Source of the DNA: CAYSYM01 sp964435115 | GTDB taxonomy: Bacteria > Chloroflexota > UBA6077 > CF-72 | Assembly (NCBI GenBank): GCA_964435115.1 | Contig: CAYSYM010000017.1 | Location: 1-64,000, forward strand | Direction: 5' to 3' | Length of the DNA stretch: 64,000 bases | Shown: piece by piece, positions 34,325 through 42,913 of the stretch | Layout: every line of letters begins with the position of its first letter | Numbering within the stretch: the stretch's first letter is position 1 | Notes under the pieces: model-generated | The model's input: the letters and a program-made list of their open reading frames with translations, nothing else | What the model was told of the DNA's origin: nothing | The model's database searches: none | Made by a program: the position numbers and the translations under genes

Positions 34325-35176
34325 TCAGCGGAAGGTGAAGCTGCTGACCACACCCTCGAATACCGGCGCCAGGCGGGCGTACTGGGCGACCGGAGCGGTG
34401 GCGGCCAGGACCCACGCGGCGCCAGTGCGAAGGAGCACGACCTGGAAGCCGCGCACGGCAACGCTCTGGCCGGTGGCGTCGCGCTGGTTGGCCACGAAGG
34501 TGCGGCGTACCGATGGGACGCCCGCCGTGGTGCCGGGGACGACGCTCTCCAGCGCGTAGCCTGGCGTGCCGCCGGCGGCGAGCTCCATCCTGGCAGCGTA
34601 CAGCTCGGGCGAGACGGCCTGGGCGTTCTCGTCAACGGCGACGACCAGCTCCGAGCGCCCCTCCGGGTCCCGGAAGCCGACCGCGCCGGTCCCGAATGGC
34701 GCCCTGGGCGCGGCGAGGACCGCCCAGTCGGGCGGGGCAGCCACGCTGAAGCGCTGGCCCGGGTCCGTCCAGACCGCCAGGCCGGGCGGGCCGGCCGCTC
34801 CGGCCGTGGGGGCTACGCTCGCCGGATCGGGCCGGGCCGGGGTGGGCGCTGGCCCGGGCGTGGCCGGGACCGGCGCGGGAGTGGGTGGCAGCGCCCGTAG
34901 GCGCCCGAGCGTCTCGTCCAGGGCGGCCTGGATGTCGGCGCGATTGTCTGGGTCGTTCACCTTGGCCTGGTCGAGGCTGACAAGCGCGGCTTCGAGATCC
35001 CCGCGCTCCAGCGCCTGGCGCCCGGCGACATAGGCCGCCTCGGCCCGCTGGCGCACGACGGCGAAGTCGTCCACGTTCTCGGTGGGAGTGGCGCGAGCGG
35101 CGGATTGGCACGCCGCCATGATCGGGAGCAGGCCCGCCAGGACCAGGCGGGACGCGGCCGTGAGGCGAGGCGACAC
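34325..35176 (-). CDS. Lipoprotein with PsbP-like C-terminal domain
   Basis: A 283-residue secreted lipoprotein. The signal segment RLVLAGLLPIMAAC ends in a lipobox with Cys at about residue 23. Residues 40-95 look like a TPR-type helix pair (EAAYVAGRQALERGDLEAAL). A Pro/Ala linker follows. Residues about 130-283 (AVWTDPGQRFSVAAPPDWAV, then VVSSFTF) resemble the PsbP/DUF1795 fold that ends many surface lipoproteins. GTG start. Function unknown. Confidence 0.75.
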   Translation of the reverse strand: MSPRLTAASRLVLAGLLPIMAACQSAARATPTENVDDFAVVRQRAEAAYVAGRQALERGDLEAALVSLDQAKVNDPDNRADIQAALDETLGRLRALPPTPAPVPATPGPAPTPARPDPASVAPTAGAAGPPGLAVWTDPGQRFSVAAPPDWAVLAAPRAPFGTGAVGFRDPEGRSELVVAVDENAQAVSPELYAARMELAAGGTPGYALESVVPGTTAGVPSVRRTFVANQRDATGQSVAVRGFQVVLLRTGAAWVLAATAPVAQYARLAPVFEGVVSSFTFR

Positions 35177-35269
35177 AGAGGGGGACGCCGGAGGGGGAAT
35201 GGCCGAATACTAGCCCATCGCCGGGGCCGCTCCCCAGGCTCCGCGCACGCCTGCGCCGGGAGCTGTGAG

Positions 35270-35275
35270 TATACT
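35270..35275 (+). promoter_or_regulatory. -10 box of the selenocysteine tRNA gene
   Basis: TATACT ends nine bases before the mature 5' end of the tRNA, as expected for a short 5' leader. The -35 position reads CGCCTG or similar and is weak. Confidence 0.5.
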
Positions 35276-35284
35276 CGGATGCCT

Positions 35285-35379
35285 GGGGGTGGACGGGTCC
35301 CGGTGGGCCTCGCCGTCTTCAAAACGGTTGCGCGGCCAGCTTCCTGGTCGCGGGTGGGTTCGACTCCCATGCACCTCCG
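35285..35379 (+). tRNA. selC: Selenocysteine tRNA (anticodon TCA)
   Basis: A 95-base cloverleaf can be drawn by eye. The acceptor pairs 35285-35291 with 35372-35378, plus a G/G eighth position. The six-pair D stem (35295-35300 with 35305-35310) closes a four-base loop. The anticodon stem is 35312-35316 with 35324-35328 and the loop CTTCAAA carries TCA at 35319-35321. A nine-pair variable arm (35331-35339 with 35344-35352) and a five-pair T stem with loop TTCGACT follow; discriminator base G, CCA not encoded. The long acceptor-T stack, six-pair D stem and large variable arm are hallmarks of bacterial tRNA-Sec. It reads UGA as selenocysteine. selA, selB and selD are not in the window. Confidence 0.93.
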
Positions 35380-35739
35380 CCGGGCGCCCCCGACCGAGGC
35401 GGCCTTCTCGCTGGCGACGGGCGGGCCCCGCGCGAGGCTCGGCAAGCCATCAGCTAGGCTTATGGCCGCTATAGCGGTGTTTATATCGTGTCGACTGGGC
35501 GACGTGCGATAATGCCGGCACCACGTCAACTATCCGCTTTCGGCTCCCGCTCCGCAGTGCCGCAGAGGGTGTGAGTCGGTCGGACGTGCATCCCTGATTG
35601 CCCGGCCCGCCCAACGCCCGCACGGTGGCTGACGGCGGGCCTGAACGTGTTCGGCGTTCCCAGGTCGTCGCTGCGCCGCGGACCGTCTGATACTTTGCGC
35701 GCCGAGGAGCGCGCCTCTGACAGGAAGGACACACGCACC
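35380..35739. other. Gap before korA with AT-rich promoter-like patch
   Basis: No gene is seen in these 360 bases. A relatively AT-rich island at 35460-35515 holds the perfect palindrome CCGCTATAGCGG (35466-35477) and GATAAT (35508-35513), a possible operator and -10 box for the kor operon. The mRNA leader would then be about 220 bases long. Confidence 0.4.
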
Positions 35740-37512
35740 GTGGCTCGCGAAGACCTGGTCATTCGAATCGCCGGCGAAGCGGGCGAGGGCGTGCTGATCA
35801 CGGGCCAGATGGTCACCCAGGCCACCGCCCGGGCCGGCTACCACGTCCTCACCGACTCGGTTCCCCCCGCCGAGATCAAGGGCGGCTACAGCTTCTACCA
35901 GATCCGGCTGGCCGAGCGGCGGCTCTACAGCCGGGGGGATATGGTGGATGTCCTGCTGGCCTTCAACCAGGAGGCGTACGACCGCTCCATCGACCAGCTT
36001 CGGCCCGGTGGCATCCTCATCTACGACTCGGCCGAGTTCCAGCCGGCCGAGAACGACCGGTTCCGGTCGTACGCCGTGCCGATGACCGACCTCGCGAAGA
36101 ACGAGGTCGGGCTCGCGCTGGCCAAGAACATGGTGGCCGTGGGCGCGGTGGCCGGGCTGTTCGGCCTGGAGGTGGAGCACCTCCACCGGCTGATCGGGGA
36201 GTCGAAGCTGGCCAAGAAGGGTGAAGAGATCCTGGCCAAGAACCTGCGCGCTGTCGAGCTCGGACGCGACTACGTGGTGGAGCAGGTCCACGAGCGAGCC
36301 GCGCTGGAGGTCAGGCGGGCCCATCTGAGCGGCCAGGTCGTCCTGTCCGGCAACCAGGCCATCGCGCTGGGCGCACTCGTCGCCGGGTGCCGCCGCTATG
36401 CCGGCTACCCTATCACGCCCGCCACGGACATCATGGAGCTCCTGGCCGAGGAGCTGCCCAAGCTGGGCGGCGCCGTCGTCCAGGCGGAGGACGAGATCGC
36501 CGCCATCGGCATGGTGCTGGGCGCGTCCTTCGCCGGCCAGAAGGCGATGACCGCCACCTCCGGCCCTGGCCTGAGCCTGATGACAGAAATGCTCGGCCTC
36601 GCCAGCATGGCCGAGATCCCTGCCGTAGTGGTCGACGCGCAGCGCGCCGGCCCGTCCACCGGCATGCCGACGCGGCACGAGCAGGGCGACCTCAACCTCG
36701 CCGTCTTCGGCGCCCACGGCGAGGTGCAGCGCGTCGTCCTGGCCCCGACGAGCGTGACCGACTGCATCTGGACCACGATCGAGGCCTTCAATCTCGCGGA
36801 GGAGCTGCAGGTGCCGGCGATCGTCCTCCAGGACACCATGCTCGCAGTGCGCACGGAGAGCATTCCGCGACCCGACTTCTCCCGGGTGCGCCTGGTCAAC
36901 CGCCGCACCTTCGCCTACGGCGACGGCCACGGCCGCAACGGCCACGGCGCTGACCCCGCTCTCGGTCCGGAGCGGTACCTGCGCTACCGGATCACGGATG
37001 ACGGCATCTCGCCGATGGCAATCCCCGGCACGGCCGGCGGCGCCTACGTGGCCACTGGCCTGGAGCACACCCAGGCGGCTCACACGAGCTCGGAGGCGCG
37101 CAATCACCAGGCGATGACGGAGAAGCGCTTCAAGAAGCTGCGGGCGGCGCTGGAGCGGGCGCCGGCCGCGCACGTGTATGGCGACCCCTCCGCTGAGATC
37201 GGCTTCCTCACCTGGGGCAGCACCTTCGGGGCCGTGGTGGAGGCGGTGGACCACCTGGTGGCCAAGGGCATCAGCACCCACGCCCTGGCGCCCCGCATGC
37301 TCTGGCCGCTGGCGACTCACCAGATCGGTCCCTTCCTCGAGGGGAAGCGGCAGATCATCGTCCCCGAGGTCAACTACACCGGCCAGTTTGCCCAGCTACT
37401 CGCCATGCACTACCCCACGACCGAGTTCACCCGTCTCAACGTCTATGGCGGCCAGCCCTTCAGCGTGTCCCAGGTCGTGGAGGCAGTTCGAGGAGTGTAC
37501 GTCCATGCCTGA
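35740..37512 (+). CDS. korA: 2-oxoacid:ferredoxin oxidoreductase, fused gamma-alpha subunit
   Basis: One subunit of the CoA-dependent oxidation of 2-oxoglutarate (or another 2-oxoacid) to acyl-CoA with ferredoxin reduction. Residues 1-185 form the gamma domain (IRIAGEAGEGVLITGQMVTQ). Residues about 190-590 form the alpha domain (QVVLSGNQAIALGALVAGC, YPITPATDIMELLAEELPKL). The 590-residue length matches KorA fusions of aerobic bacteria. GTG 35740 is favoured because AGGAAGGA lies 10-11 bases upstream; an upstream TTG/ATG would add 31 poorly conserved residues. Overlaps korB by eight bases. Confidence 0.9.
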   Translation: MAREDLVIRIAGEAGEGVLITGQMVTQATARAGYHVLTDSVPPAEIKGGYSFYQIRLAERRLYSRGDMVDVLLAFNQEAYDRSIDQLRPGGILIYDSAEFQPAENDRFRSYAVPMTDLAKNEVGLALAKNMVAVGAVAGLFGLEVEHLHRLIGESKLAKKGEEILAKNLRAVELGRDYVVEQVHERAALEVRRAHLSGQVVLSGNQAIALGALVAGCRRYAGYPITPATDIMELLAEELPKLGGAVVQAEDEIAAIGMVLGASFAGQKAMTATSGPGLSLMTEMLGLASMAEIPAVVVDAQRAGPSTGMPTRHEQGDLNLAVFGAHGEVQRVVLAPTSVTDCIWTTIEAFNLAEELQVPAIVLQDTMLAVRTESIPRPDFSRVRLVNRRTFAYGDGHGRNGHGADPALGPERYLRYRITDDGISPMAIPGTAGGAYVATGLEHTQAAHTSSEARNHQAMTEKRFKKLRAALERAPAAHVYGDPSAEIGFLTWGSTFGAVVEAVDHLVAKGISTHALAPRMLWPLATHQIGPFLEGKRQIIVPEVNYTGQFAQLLAMHYPTTEFTRLNVYGGQPFSVSQVVEAVRGVYVHA

Positions 37513-38371
37513 GAGCGCAACCGTCGAGCGGACCGTGGAGGAGTACAAGAGCGGCACCAAGCCCACCTGGTGCCCGGGCTGCGGCGACTTCGGCGTGCTA
37601 AATGCCGTCTACAACGCCATGCGCGCCAAGGGCTACGACCCGAAGGACGTCGTGCTGGTGAGCGGGATTGGCTGCTCCAGCCGCCTGCCGTTCTTCAGCA
37701 GCACGTACGGCTTCCACACGGTCCACGGCCGCACCATGCCCATCGCCACGGGCATCAAGGTCGCCAACCCGGACTTGAAGGTGCTCGCCATGGGCGGTGA
37801 CGGAGACGCCTTCGCGATTGGTGGCGGCCATTTCATTCACGCGGCCCGGCGCAACCTGGACATCTGCTACGTCATCATGGACAACTCCATCTACGGGCTC
37901 ACGAAGGGCCAGACCTCGCCCACGAGCATGGTGGGGTTCGTCACCAAGACGACGCCCAAGGGCACGCCGGATCGACCGGTGAACCCGCTCCAGTTGGCGC
38001 TGGCGAGCGGCGCGTCGTTCGTCGCCCGGGGCTTCTCGGGCAAGCCCAAGGAGTTGGCCGACCTGATCGTCGAGGGCATCGACCATCGCGGCTTCGCGAT
38101 GATCGACGTCTACAGCCCGTGCCCGACCTTCAACAAGGTGAACACGTTCAAGTTCTACCGCGACGAGGCCGCCGAGCTACCCCGGGATCACGACCCGTCC
38201 AGCCTCGAGCGAGCCTGGGCGCGGGCGGGTTCGGAGGACCCGCGCTACCTCGGCGTGTTCTACCGTTCGGAGGCGGAGGCCAGCTTCGAGGAGCACATCC
38301 AGGCCGCCAAGACGGGCGCCGAGGCCGACGCGCCGAAGGTCATCGAGTCGCTCCTGCGCCGCTTCAGCTAG
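37505..38371 (+). CDS. korB: 2-oxoacid:ferredoxin oxidoreductase, beta subunit
   Basis: Thiamine-diphosphate-binding partner of the preceding gene. PTWCPGCGDFGVLNAVYNAM opens the domain with the CPGCG pattern, GIGCSSRLPFF follows, and MGGDGDAFAIGGGHFIHAAR contains the GDGD of the ThDP motif. The 288-residue length is normal. No 4Fe-4S ferredoxin-type motif is seen beyond the N-terminal cysteines, and no delta subunit or ferredoxin gene is adjacent. Works with KorA in the TCA cycle, probably in place of the 2-oxoglutarate dehydrogenase complex. Confidence 0.92.
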   Translation: MPESATVERTVEEYKSGTKPTWCPGCGDFGVLNAVYNAMRAKGYDPKDVVLVSGIGCSSRLPFFSSTYGFHTVHGRTMPIATGIKVANPDLKVLAMGGDGDAFAIGGGHFIHAARRNLDICYVIMDNSIYGLTKGQTSPTSMVGFVTKTTPKGTPDRPVNPLQLALASGASFVARGFSGKPKELADLIVEGIDHRGFAMIDVYSPCPTFNKVNTFKFYRDEAAELPRDHDPSSLERAWARAGSEDPRYLGVFYRSEAEASFEEHIQAAKTGAEADAPKVIESLLRRFS

Positions 38372-38443
38372 CGCCGCGCGCCGCCCCGTTCCAGGGCGCT
38401 CAGTCGGCGTGCTGGGGCCATCGGCCCGAGTGCGGGGCCGGGC

Positions 38444-38602
38444 TCAGTGCTCGGCTCCGTGTGTGCCCGCCTCGCGGACGTCCTCGTCCGCTCGCCGGGC
38501 CTGGTCGACAACCCACCACAGCACGCCGAGCGAGAGGATGGCGCCGAGGGCCATCCAGAACACGAACCACACCAGGGGCAGCGCGCCGGCTTCGGGTGTC
38601 AC
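38444..38602 (-). CDS. 52-residue membrane subunit next to coxC (CtaF/subunit IV-like)
   Basis: A short frame with GTG start and a strong GGAGGGG eight bases upstream. Residues 8-33 form one hydrophobic span (LPLVWFVFWMALGAILSLGV). A charged tail QARRADEDVREAGTHGAEH follows. It lies 12 bases after coxC as the last gene of the oxidase operon, where other bacteria have small subunit IV or assembly peptides. No sequence family was recognised; the assignment rests on context. Confidence 0.6.
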   Translation of the reverse strand: MTPEAGALPLVWFVFWMALGAILSLGVLWWVVDQARRADEDVREAGTHGAEH

Positions 38603-38614
38603 GGGCTTCCCCTC

Positions 38615-39196
38615 CTACACCACGAACAGGACGACGAACAGCCCGACCCAGGCGGCGACGACCAGGTACCAGAACCAGGCTCCGGCTGTCACCAGCCAGT
38701 AGTTCTGCGGCGTGAAGCGGCCGCGCCGCCCTGACGACCACAGCGCGGCCAGGAAGAGCAGGCCGAGCACGATGTGGAAGGCGTGCACGCCGGTGATGAC
38801 AAAGTAGTTCTCCCCGTACCGGCTGCCCGGGTCGAGAGCAATGGTGCGCCAGTCGTAGAAGATCCCGACCAGCGCCACCAGGCCCAGCAGGAACGTGACG
38901 CCGAGCCGGTTGACCATGGTTTCGGCGTGGCCCTGGGCGATCGCGCGCTCCGCCTGCCAGACCGGGGCAAGGCTGGCGAGGAACACGACGGTCAGGACGA
39001 TGCCCAGCGGGTAGTTGAGCTCGGGCGCGCGGCTGGTGCCCGCGTACAGGAAGCGGACCGCGAACAGCGTGACGAAGATGAGGCTCTCGGCGAAGAGGAT
39101 CAGGGAGAAGGCGCCGAGGTACATCCGGCGCTCGCGGCGGCTGAGCGGCCTGGCAGTGCCCAGGCTGGCGGTGGCGGCGTAGTCCACGGCGGTCAC
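38615..39196 (-). CDS. coxC: Cytochrome c oxidase subunit III
   Basis: A 193-residue membrane protein with five spans. RRMYLGAFSLILFAESLIFV, LNYPLGIVLTVVFLASLAPV and GVHAFHIVLGLLFLAALWSS are subunit III features, with the conserved ending NYWLVTAGAWFWYLVVAAWV. The GTG start overlaps the coxA stop by four bases. The short form (five spans) is usual in caa3/ba3-like operons. Structural subunit of the oxygen-reducing, proton-pumping complex. Confidence 0.88.
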   Translation of the reverse strand: MTAVDYAATASLGTARPLSRRERRMYLGAFSLILFAESLIFVTLFAVRFLYAGTSRAPELNYPLGIVLTVVFLASLAPVWQAERAIAQGHAETMVNRLGVTFLLGLVALVGIFYDWRTIALDPGSRYGENYFVITGVHAFHIVLGLLFLAALWSSGRRGRFTPQNYWLVTAGAWFWYLVVAAWVGLFVVLFVV

Positions 39197-41073
39197 ACCC
39201 CCTCGGTGGCGGCGGCCTTGGGCAGGCCCACCGGCTGCTGGGCGCTGCCGTCGCCGTAGGCGTACATGTCCCACGTCAGCACGGGCATGCGGTCGAAGTT
39301 CTCGTGCGGCGGCGGGGAGGTCGTCTGCCACTCCAGCGTCTTGCCCGCCCAGGGGTTTGCGACCGCGCGCGGCCCCCAGGCCCATGAGTAGACGAAATTC
39401 GCCAGCGGGATCAGGAAGCCGATCCCGAGGAGGAACGCGGCCACCGAGACCCAGGCGTTCGTGGTGCCGAGGTACGGCAGGTAGATGGCCACGCGCCGGT
39501 TCATGCCCTCCACGCCGAGGAGGAACATGGGTAGGAACACGGCGTTGAAGCCAACCAGCATCCACCACGCGTTCACCTTGCCCCAGAACTCGTTGTACAT
39601 GCGGCCCGTGAACTTGGGGAACCAGTAGTAGAGCCCGCCGAACCAGGCGAACACCATGCCGCCCAGGATGGTGTAGTGGAAGTGGCTGACGACCCAGTAG
39701 GTGTCGTGGAGCTGGAAGTCGCCGGGCACGTCGGCGTTGAAGACGCCGGTCACCCCGCCGATCAGGAAGTTGAACATGCTCATGAGCACGAACAGCATGG
39801 GCGTGTTCAGCCGGATCCGTCCGCTCCAGAGCGTGCCGATCGCGGCCAGGTAGGCGAAGCCGGTGGGGATGGAGATCAGCTCGGTCGTCAGCATGAAGGG
39901 GATCAGCCGCTCGTTCTCCGTGGTGGTGAACATGTGGTGGGTCCAGACCACGCTGCTGAGGAACATCACTCCGAGGAACCCGGCGACTGCCCAGCGGTAG
40001 GCGAACAGGCTCTTGCGCGCCATGACGGGGATAATCTCCAGCCACAGCCCCCAGGCCGGCAGGATGATGATGTACACCTCCGGGTGGCCGAAGAGCCAGA
40101 AGAGGTCCTGCCACACCACGGGCGAGCCCTGGGCGCTGAAGAAGTTGGTGGGGACGAGCCGGTCGGCCAGCGCCAGCACCAGGTCGGTGGTGATGACGGG
40201 CAGCCAGAGGAGCGAGAGGATGGCGGTGGCCAGCATGGACCAGACGAAGACGGGCAGCCGGCTCAGCGTCATGCCGGGCGCCCGCATATAGAGCGTGGTG
40301 GCGATCACGTTGATGGCGGTGAGCAGCGACGACGTGCCCAGCGCGACCAGGCCGAGGAAGTAGAGGATCTGGCCGTCGGCGTCCTGGGCGGAGAGTGGGG
40401 CGTAGCCGGTCCAGCCGGTCTGGAAGCCGCCCACCAGCGGGCTGAGAGCCAGCGCCGCCACCCCTGGGGGTACGAACCAGTAGCTGAGGCCGTTGATCTG
40501 AGGGAACGTCATGTCCTCGGCGCCCACCATGAGCGGCACGAAGTAGTTGCCGAAGCCGCCGATGATCGCCACCACGGCCACGCCGAAGATCATCAGCGTG
40601 CCGTGCACGCCGACGAAGGTGTTGTAGGACTGCGGCGTGGCGAAGAAGTCCAGGTCGGGCGTCAGCAGCTCGGCGCGCATCAGCATGGCGAACAGGCCGG
40701 CCAGGAAGAAGGTGCCGGCGGCCGTGATGAGGTACTGCAGACCGACGACCTTGTGGTCGGTGTTGTAGCGGAAGTACCGTGCGGCGCCCGCGCCCTGGTC
40801 CCAGGTTGTCGGCCCGCCGAACCAGGGCCGCACCCAGCCTTCCCAGGCGCCGATACCCAGCAGCCAGCCGACCAGGCCGAGCACGTAGCCGACGGTCAGG
40901 GAGAGCCCGCTGATCAGCGGACCACCTCCGAGCAGGGCCGTCAGCACCGCGCCCAGCAGGAACCCCGCCGTTCCCCACAGGAGCGCCCGGATGAGGGGCC
41001 CAAGTGCGTCCAGCACGGAGCCCCGGCCCGCGCCGGTGGCGGGCGCCGCGCTCGTCTCCGGTTCCGTCTTCAC
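39193..41073 (-). CDS. coxA: Cytochrome c oxidase subunit I
   Basis: Catalytic haem-copper oxidase subunit of 626 residues. Heme and CuB ligands are visible in GVHGTLMIFGV, LFWLFGHPEVYIIILP (His-Tyr crosslink pair), WTHHMFTTTENE and FQLHDTYWVVSHFHYTILGG. An additional pair of hydrophobic segments precedes the normal first helix, at residues 24-76. GTG 41073 was chosen because GAGGAGGACGGAG stands just upstream; a longer frame from 41109 is less likely. It transfers electrons from the CuA subunit to oxygen. A 99-base gap separates it from coxB. Confidence 0.95.
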   Translation of the reverse strand: MKTEPETSAAPATGAGRGSVLDALGPLIRALLWGTAGFLLGAVLTALLGGGPLISGLSLTVGYVLGLVGWLLGIGAWEGWVRPWFGGPTTWDQGAGAARYFRYNTDHKVVGLQYLITAAGTFFLAGLFAMLMRAELLTPDLDFFATPQSYNTFVGVHGTLMIFGVAVVAIIGGFGNYFVPLMVGAEDMTFPQINGLSYWFVPPGVAALALSPLVGGFQTGWTGYAPLSAQDADGQILYFLGLVALGTSSLLTAINVIATTLYMRAPGMTLSRLPVFVWSMLATAILSLLWLPVITTDLVLALADRLVPTNFFSAQGSPVVWQDLFWLFGHPEVYIIILPAWGLWLEIIPVMARKSLFAYRWAVAGFLGVMFLSSVVWTHHMFTTTENERLIPFMLTTELISIPTGFAYLAAIGTLWSGRIRLNTPMLFVLMSMFNFLIGGVTGVFNADVPGDFQLHDTYWVVSHFHYTILGGMVFAWFGGLYYWFPKFTGRMYNEFWGKVNAWWMLVGFNAVFLPMFLLGVEGMNRRVAIYLPYLGTTNAWVSVAAFLLGIGFLIPLANFVYSWAWGPRAVANPWAGKTLEWQTTSPPPHENFDRMPVLTWDMYAYGDGSAQQPVGLPKAAATEGV

Positions 41074-41172
41074 GTCTCCGTCCTCCTCACACCAGGCACC
41101 CCGTGCCACTCACGAGCTCCGGTCCGGCGGGCCCGGACGCGGCCGTGGCCTCGCACGTGCACGGCTCTCTGG

Positions 41173-41931
41173 TCACATGCCCTGCGCGGCCTGCTGCATG
41201 GCGACCCACGCCTGGAACTCCTCCGTCGTGACCACGTTGACCGGCGCGCGCATCCACGCGTGCCCGATGCCGCACAGCTCCGCGCACTGGACACGGGCGC
41301 GCGGGTCCACCTCGGTGCTGATCAGGCGGTTGGGGGTCAGATAGAGGACGCGCGTCTGGCCAGGCACCGCGTCCGTCTTGAGGCGGAAGCTCGGGATCCA
41401 GAAGCCGTGGATGACGTCGTCTGAGCGGACCACGAACTTGACCGTCCGATCCAGGGGCAGCACGAGCTCCGTCTGCCCCGTGAGCCCGTACTGCGGGTAG
41501 TCGAACCGCCAGCCCCACTGGAAGCCAGTGGCGTCCACGACCAGCGGGTCGGCCGCCGCGGCGGAGGCCCAGATCTGCTGCAGGCCGACGATACCGGGAT
41601 TGATGGCGAAGATGACGTTGAACACCACACTGAGCCCCACCCAGACGCCGATGAAGGCCCCGTTGGTGCGTGCCTGCACGGGGCTGTCGCCAACGTCCCC
41701 GCGCCCCGCGCGGAAGCGCAGGGGGATGTAGACCAGGAGCAGCAGGACGAGGGCGAAGATGGGGGCGGCGAGACGCAGCAGGAGGAAGATCGCCTCGTCC
41801 GAGATGACCCCTTCCTCGGCCGCCACCGCGGGATAGGCGGCGACGATGGACGCGACGACCAGCTCCAGGACGATGCTCAGGACCACCCAGGCGACGCTCA
41901 GGATCAGCCAGTCACGACGGTAGCGTCCCAT
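41173..41931 (-). CDS. coxB: Cytochrome c oxidase subunit II
   Basis: A 252-residue protein with two or three N-terminal spans and a C-terminal cupredoxin domain. The CuA site is complete: CAELCGIGHAWM supplies both Cys, His and Met, and DVIHGFWIPSF supplies the first His. WGWRFDYP is the aromatic electron-entry patch. No fused cytochrome c domain follows, so this is not a caa3-type subunit II. Electrons must arrive from a separate donor; the upstream cupredoxin gene is an obvious candidate. Confidence 0.93.
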   Translation of the reverse strand: MGRYRRDWLILSVAWVVLSIVLELVVASIVAAYPAVAAEEGVISDEAIFLLLRLAAPIFALVLLLLVYIPLRFRAGRGDVGDSPVQARTNGAFIGVWVGLSVVFNVIFAINPGIVGLQQIWASAAAADPLVVDATGFQWGWRFDYPQYGLTGQTELVLPLDRTVKFVVRSDDVIHGFWIPSFRLKTDAVPGQTRVLYLTPNRLISTEVDPRARVQCAELCGIGHAWMRAPVNVVTTEEFQAWVAMQQAAQGM

Positions 41932-41941
41932 CCGCGTCCTC

Positions 41942-42913
41942 CTACCTGCCGCCCGTCGAGGGTACGGGGCTCCCGACGATCTCCAACGTGCCTCGCATCC
42001 CATTGATGTAGTGTTGCCCGGTCTGGGCGAAGCAGCCGTACTCCCAGAAACCAGGAGCATCGGGTACGACGAAGCTGATCGTCAGGACGCCGTCGTCGGC
42101 GAGGACGGCCATGAACTGGTCCATCGCCCGGGCCGCCGGCATGGGAGCGCCGGCCATGTCGCGGCTCATGAACATGGGCGCCATGCCGGGCATCTCGGTG
42201 GGCCCGGGGGTTGGGGCTGGCGACATCTGCATGCCACCCATGCCGGGCGTCGGTGTGGGGCTCGGACCCATCTGCATCCCGGCCATGCCGGGCGTGGGCG
42301 TCGGCTCCATCTGCATGCCCGGCATCGGCCCGCCACTCATCGGCGTGGGGGTGGGCTCCATCGGCATGCCTCCCATCCCTGGCATCTGCATGGGCCCCAT
42401 GGTGGGCGTGGGCGCGGTGGGCGCCGCCGGCGCGTCGCCCATACCCGGCATGGCGCCACCCATGGGGACGAGCAGCTCGGCCAGCCGTTCGCCGGTCAGC
42501 CGGGCCGGCCCGGCCATGAGCATGCTCACCCGGCGCGCCTCGGAGATGCGCACCTCGGCGTCGCCCAGGAGCGGCTGCTCGAACCCATCGCCCGGGACCA
42601 GGCCGAAGACGGAGTTCTCCATGATGGGGACTCGGCCGAGCATGAACTCGTGCTCCTTGCCCGGCAGCGACTGCGACTGGTTGACGATGGTGAGGGTCAC
42701 GCGCTCGCCAGGCCGCGCCCGGATGCGGTCAGGGCTGAAGGCGTAGTCGGTCATGACGAGGCGGTACTGGCCGGGTGCTTCACTGGCGGCCGCGCGAGCC
42801 CGGTCAAGCACCACCGCCACGACGACTAGGACCACCACGACGGCCAGGGGCACCGCCAGCGAGGCGGCGCTCACGCCACGCCGGGCTGCGTGCCGATGGC
42901 CCTGCTCCACCAC
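41942..42913 (-). CDS. Membrane-anchored cupredoxin with Met/Pro-rich insert
   Basis: A 323-residue protein with one N-terminal anchor (about residues 17-38). The copper-binding fold is split. The first part (RLVMTDYAFSPDRIRARPGE, GKEHEFMLG) has the first His ligand. The end (FWEYGCFAQTGQHYINGMRG) has Cys, His and Met of a type 1 copper site. Between them, at about residues 150-262, lies an insert with 26 Met and repeated P-x-P-T-P and M-x-G-M units. Met-rich stretches bind Cu(I). As first gene of the oxidase operon, with AAGGAGGG before its GTG, it may be the electron donor, a CuA-loading factor, or both. Confidence 0.8.
   Translation of the reverse strand: MVEQGHRHAARRGVSAASLAVPLAVVVVLVVVAVVLDRARAAASEAPGQYRLVMTDYAFSPDRIRARPGERVTLTIVNQSQSLPGKEHEFMLGRVPIMENSVFGLVPGDGFEQPLLGDAEVRISEARRVSMLMAGPARLTGERLAELLVPMGGAMPGMGDAPAAPTAPTPTMGPMQMPGMGGMPMEPTPTPMSGGPMPGMQMEPTPTPGMAGMQMGPSPTPTPGMGGMQMSPAPTPGPTEMPGMAPMFMSRDMAGAPMPAARAMDQFMAVLADDGVLTISFVVPDAPGFWEYGCFAQTGQHYINGMRGTLEIVGSPVPSTGGR

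Noticed and set aside
35285..35379. Serine tRNA with a long variable arm
   Set aside because: The anticodon loop CTTCAAA reads TCA, the D stem has six pairs, and the acceptor/T geometry is that of tRNA-Sec; tRNA-Ser would carry TGA, GGA, CGA or GCT anticodons.
35105..35512. 135-codon plus-strand frame covering the tRNA region
   Set aside because: It spans the selenocysteine tRNA and the reverse of the lipoprotein signal sequence; no protein features.
38400..38741. 113-codon minus-strand frame overlapping the oxidase end
   Set aside because: It overlaps both coxC and the 52-residue membrane subunit in a different frame; these have better ribosome sites and clear membrane segments.
42180..42460. 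Repeat array resembling a CRISPR or minisatellite
   Set aside because: The repetition is codon-level Met/Pro/Gly repeats in the cupredoxin insert, irregular in length, without unique spacers.
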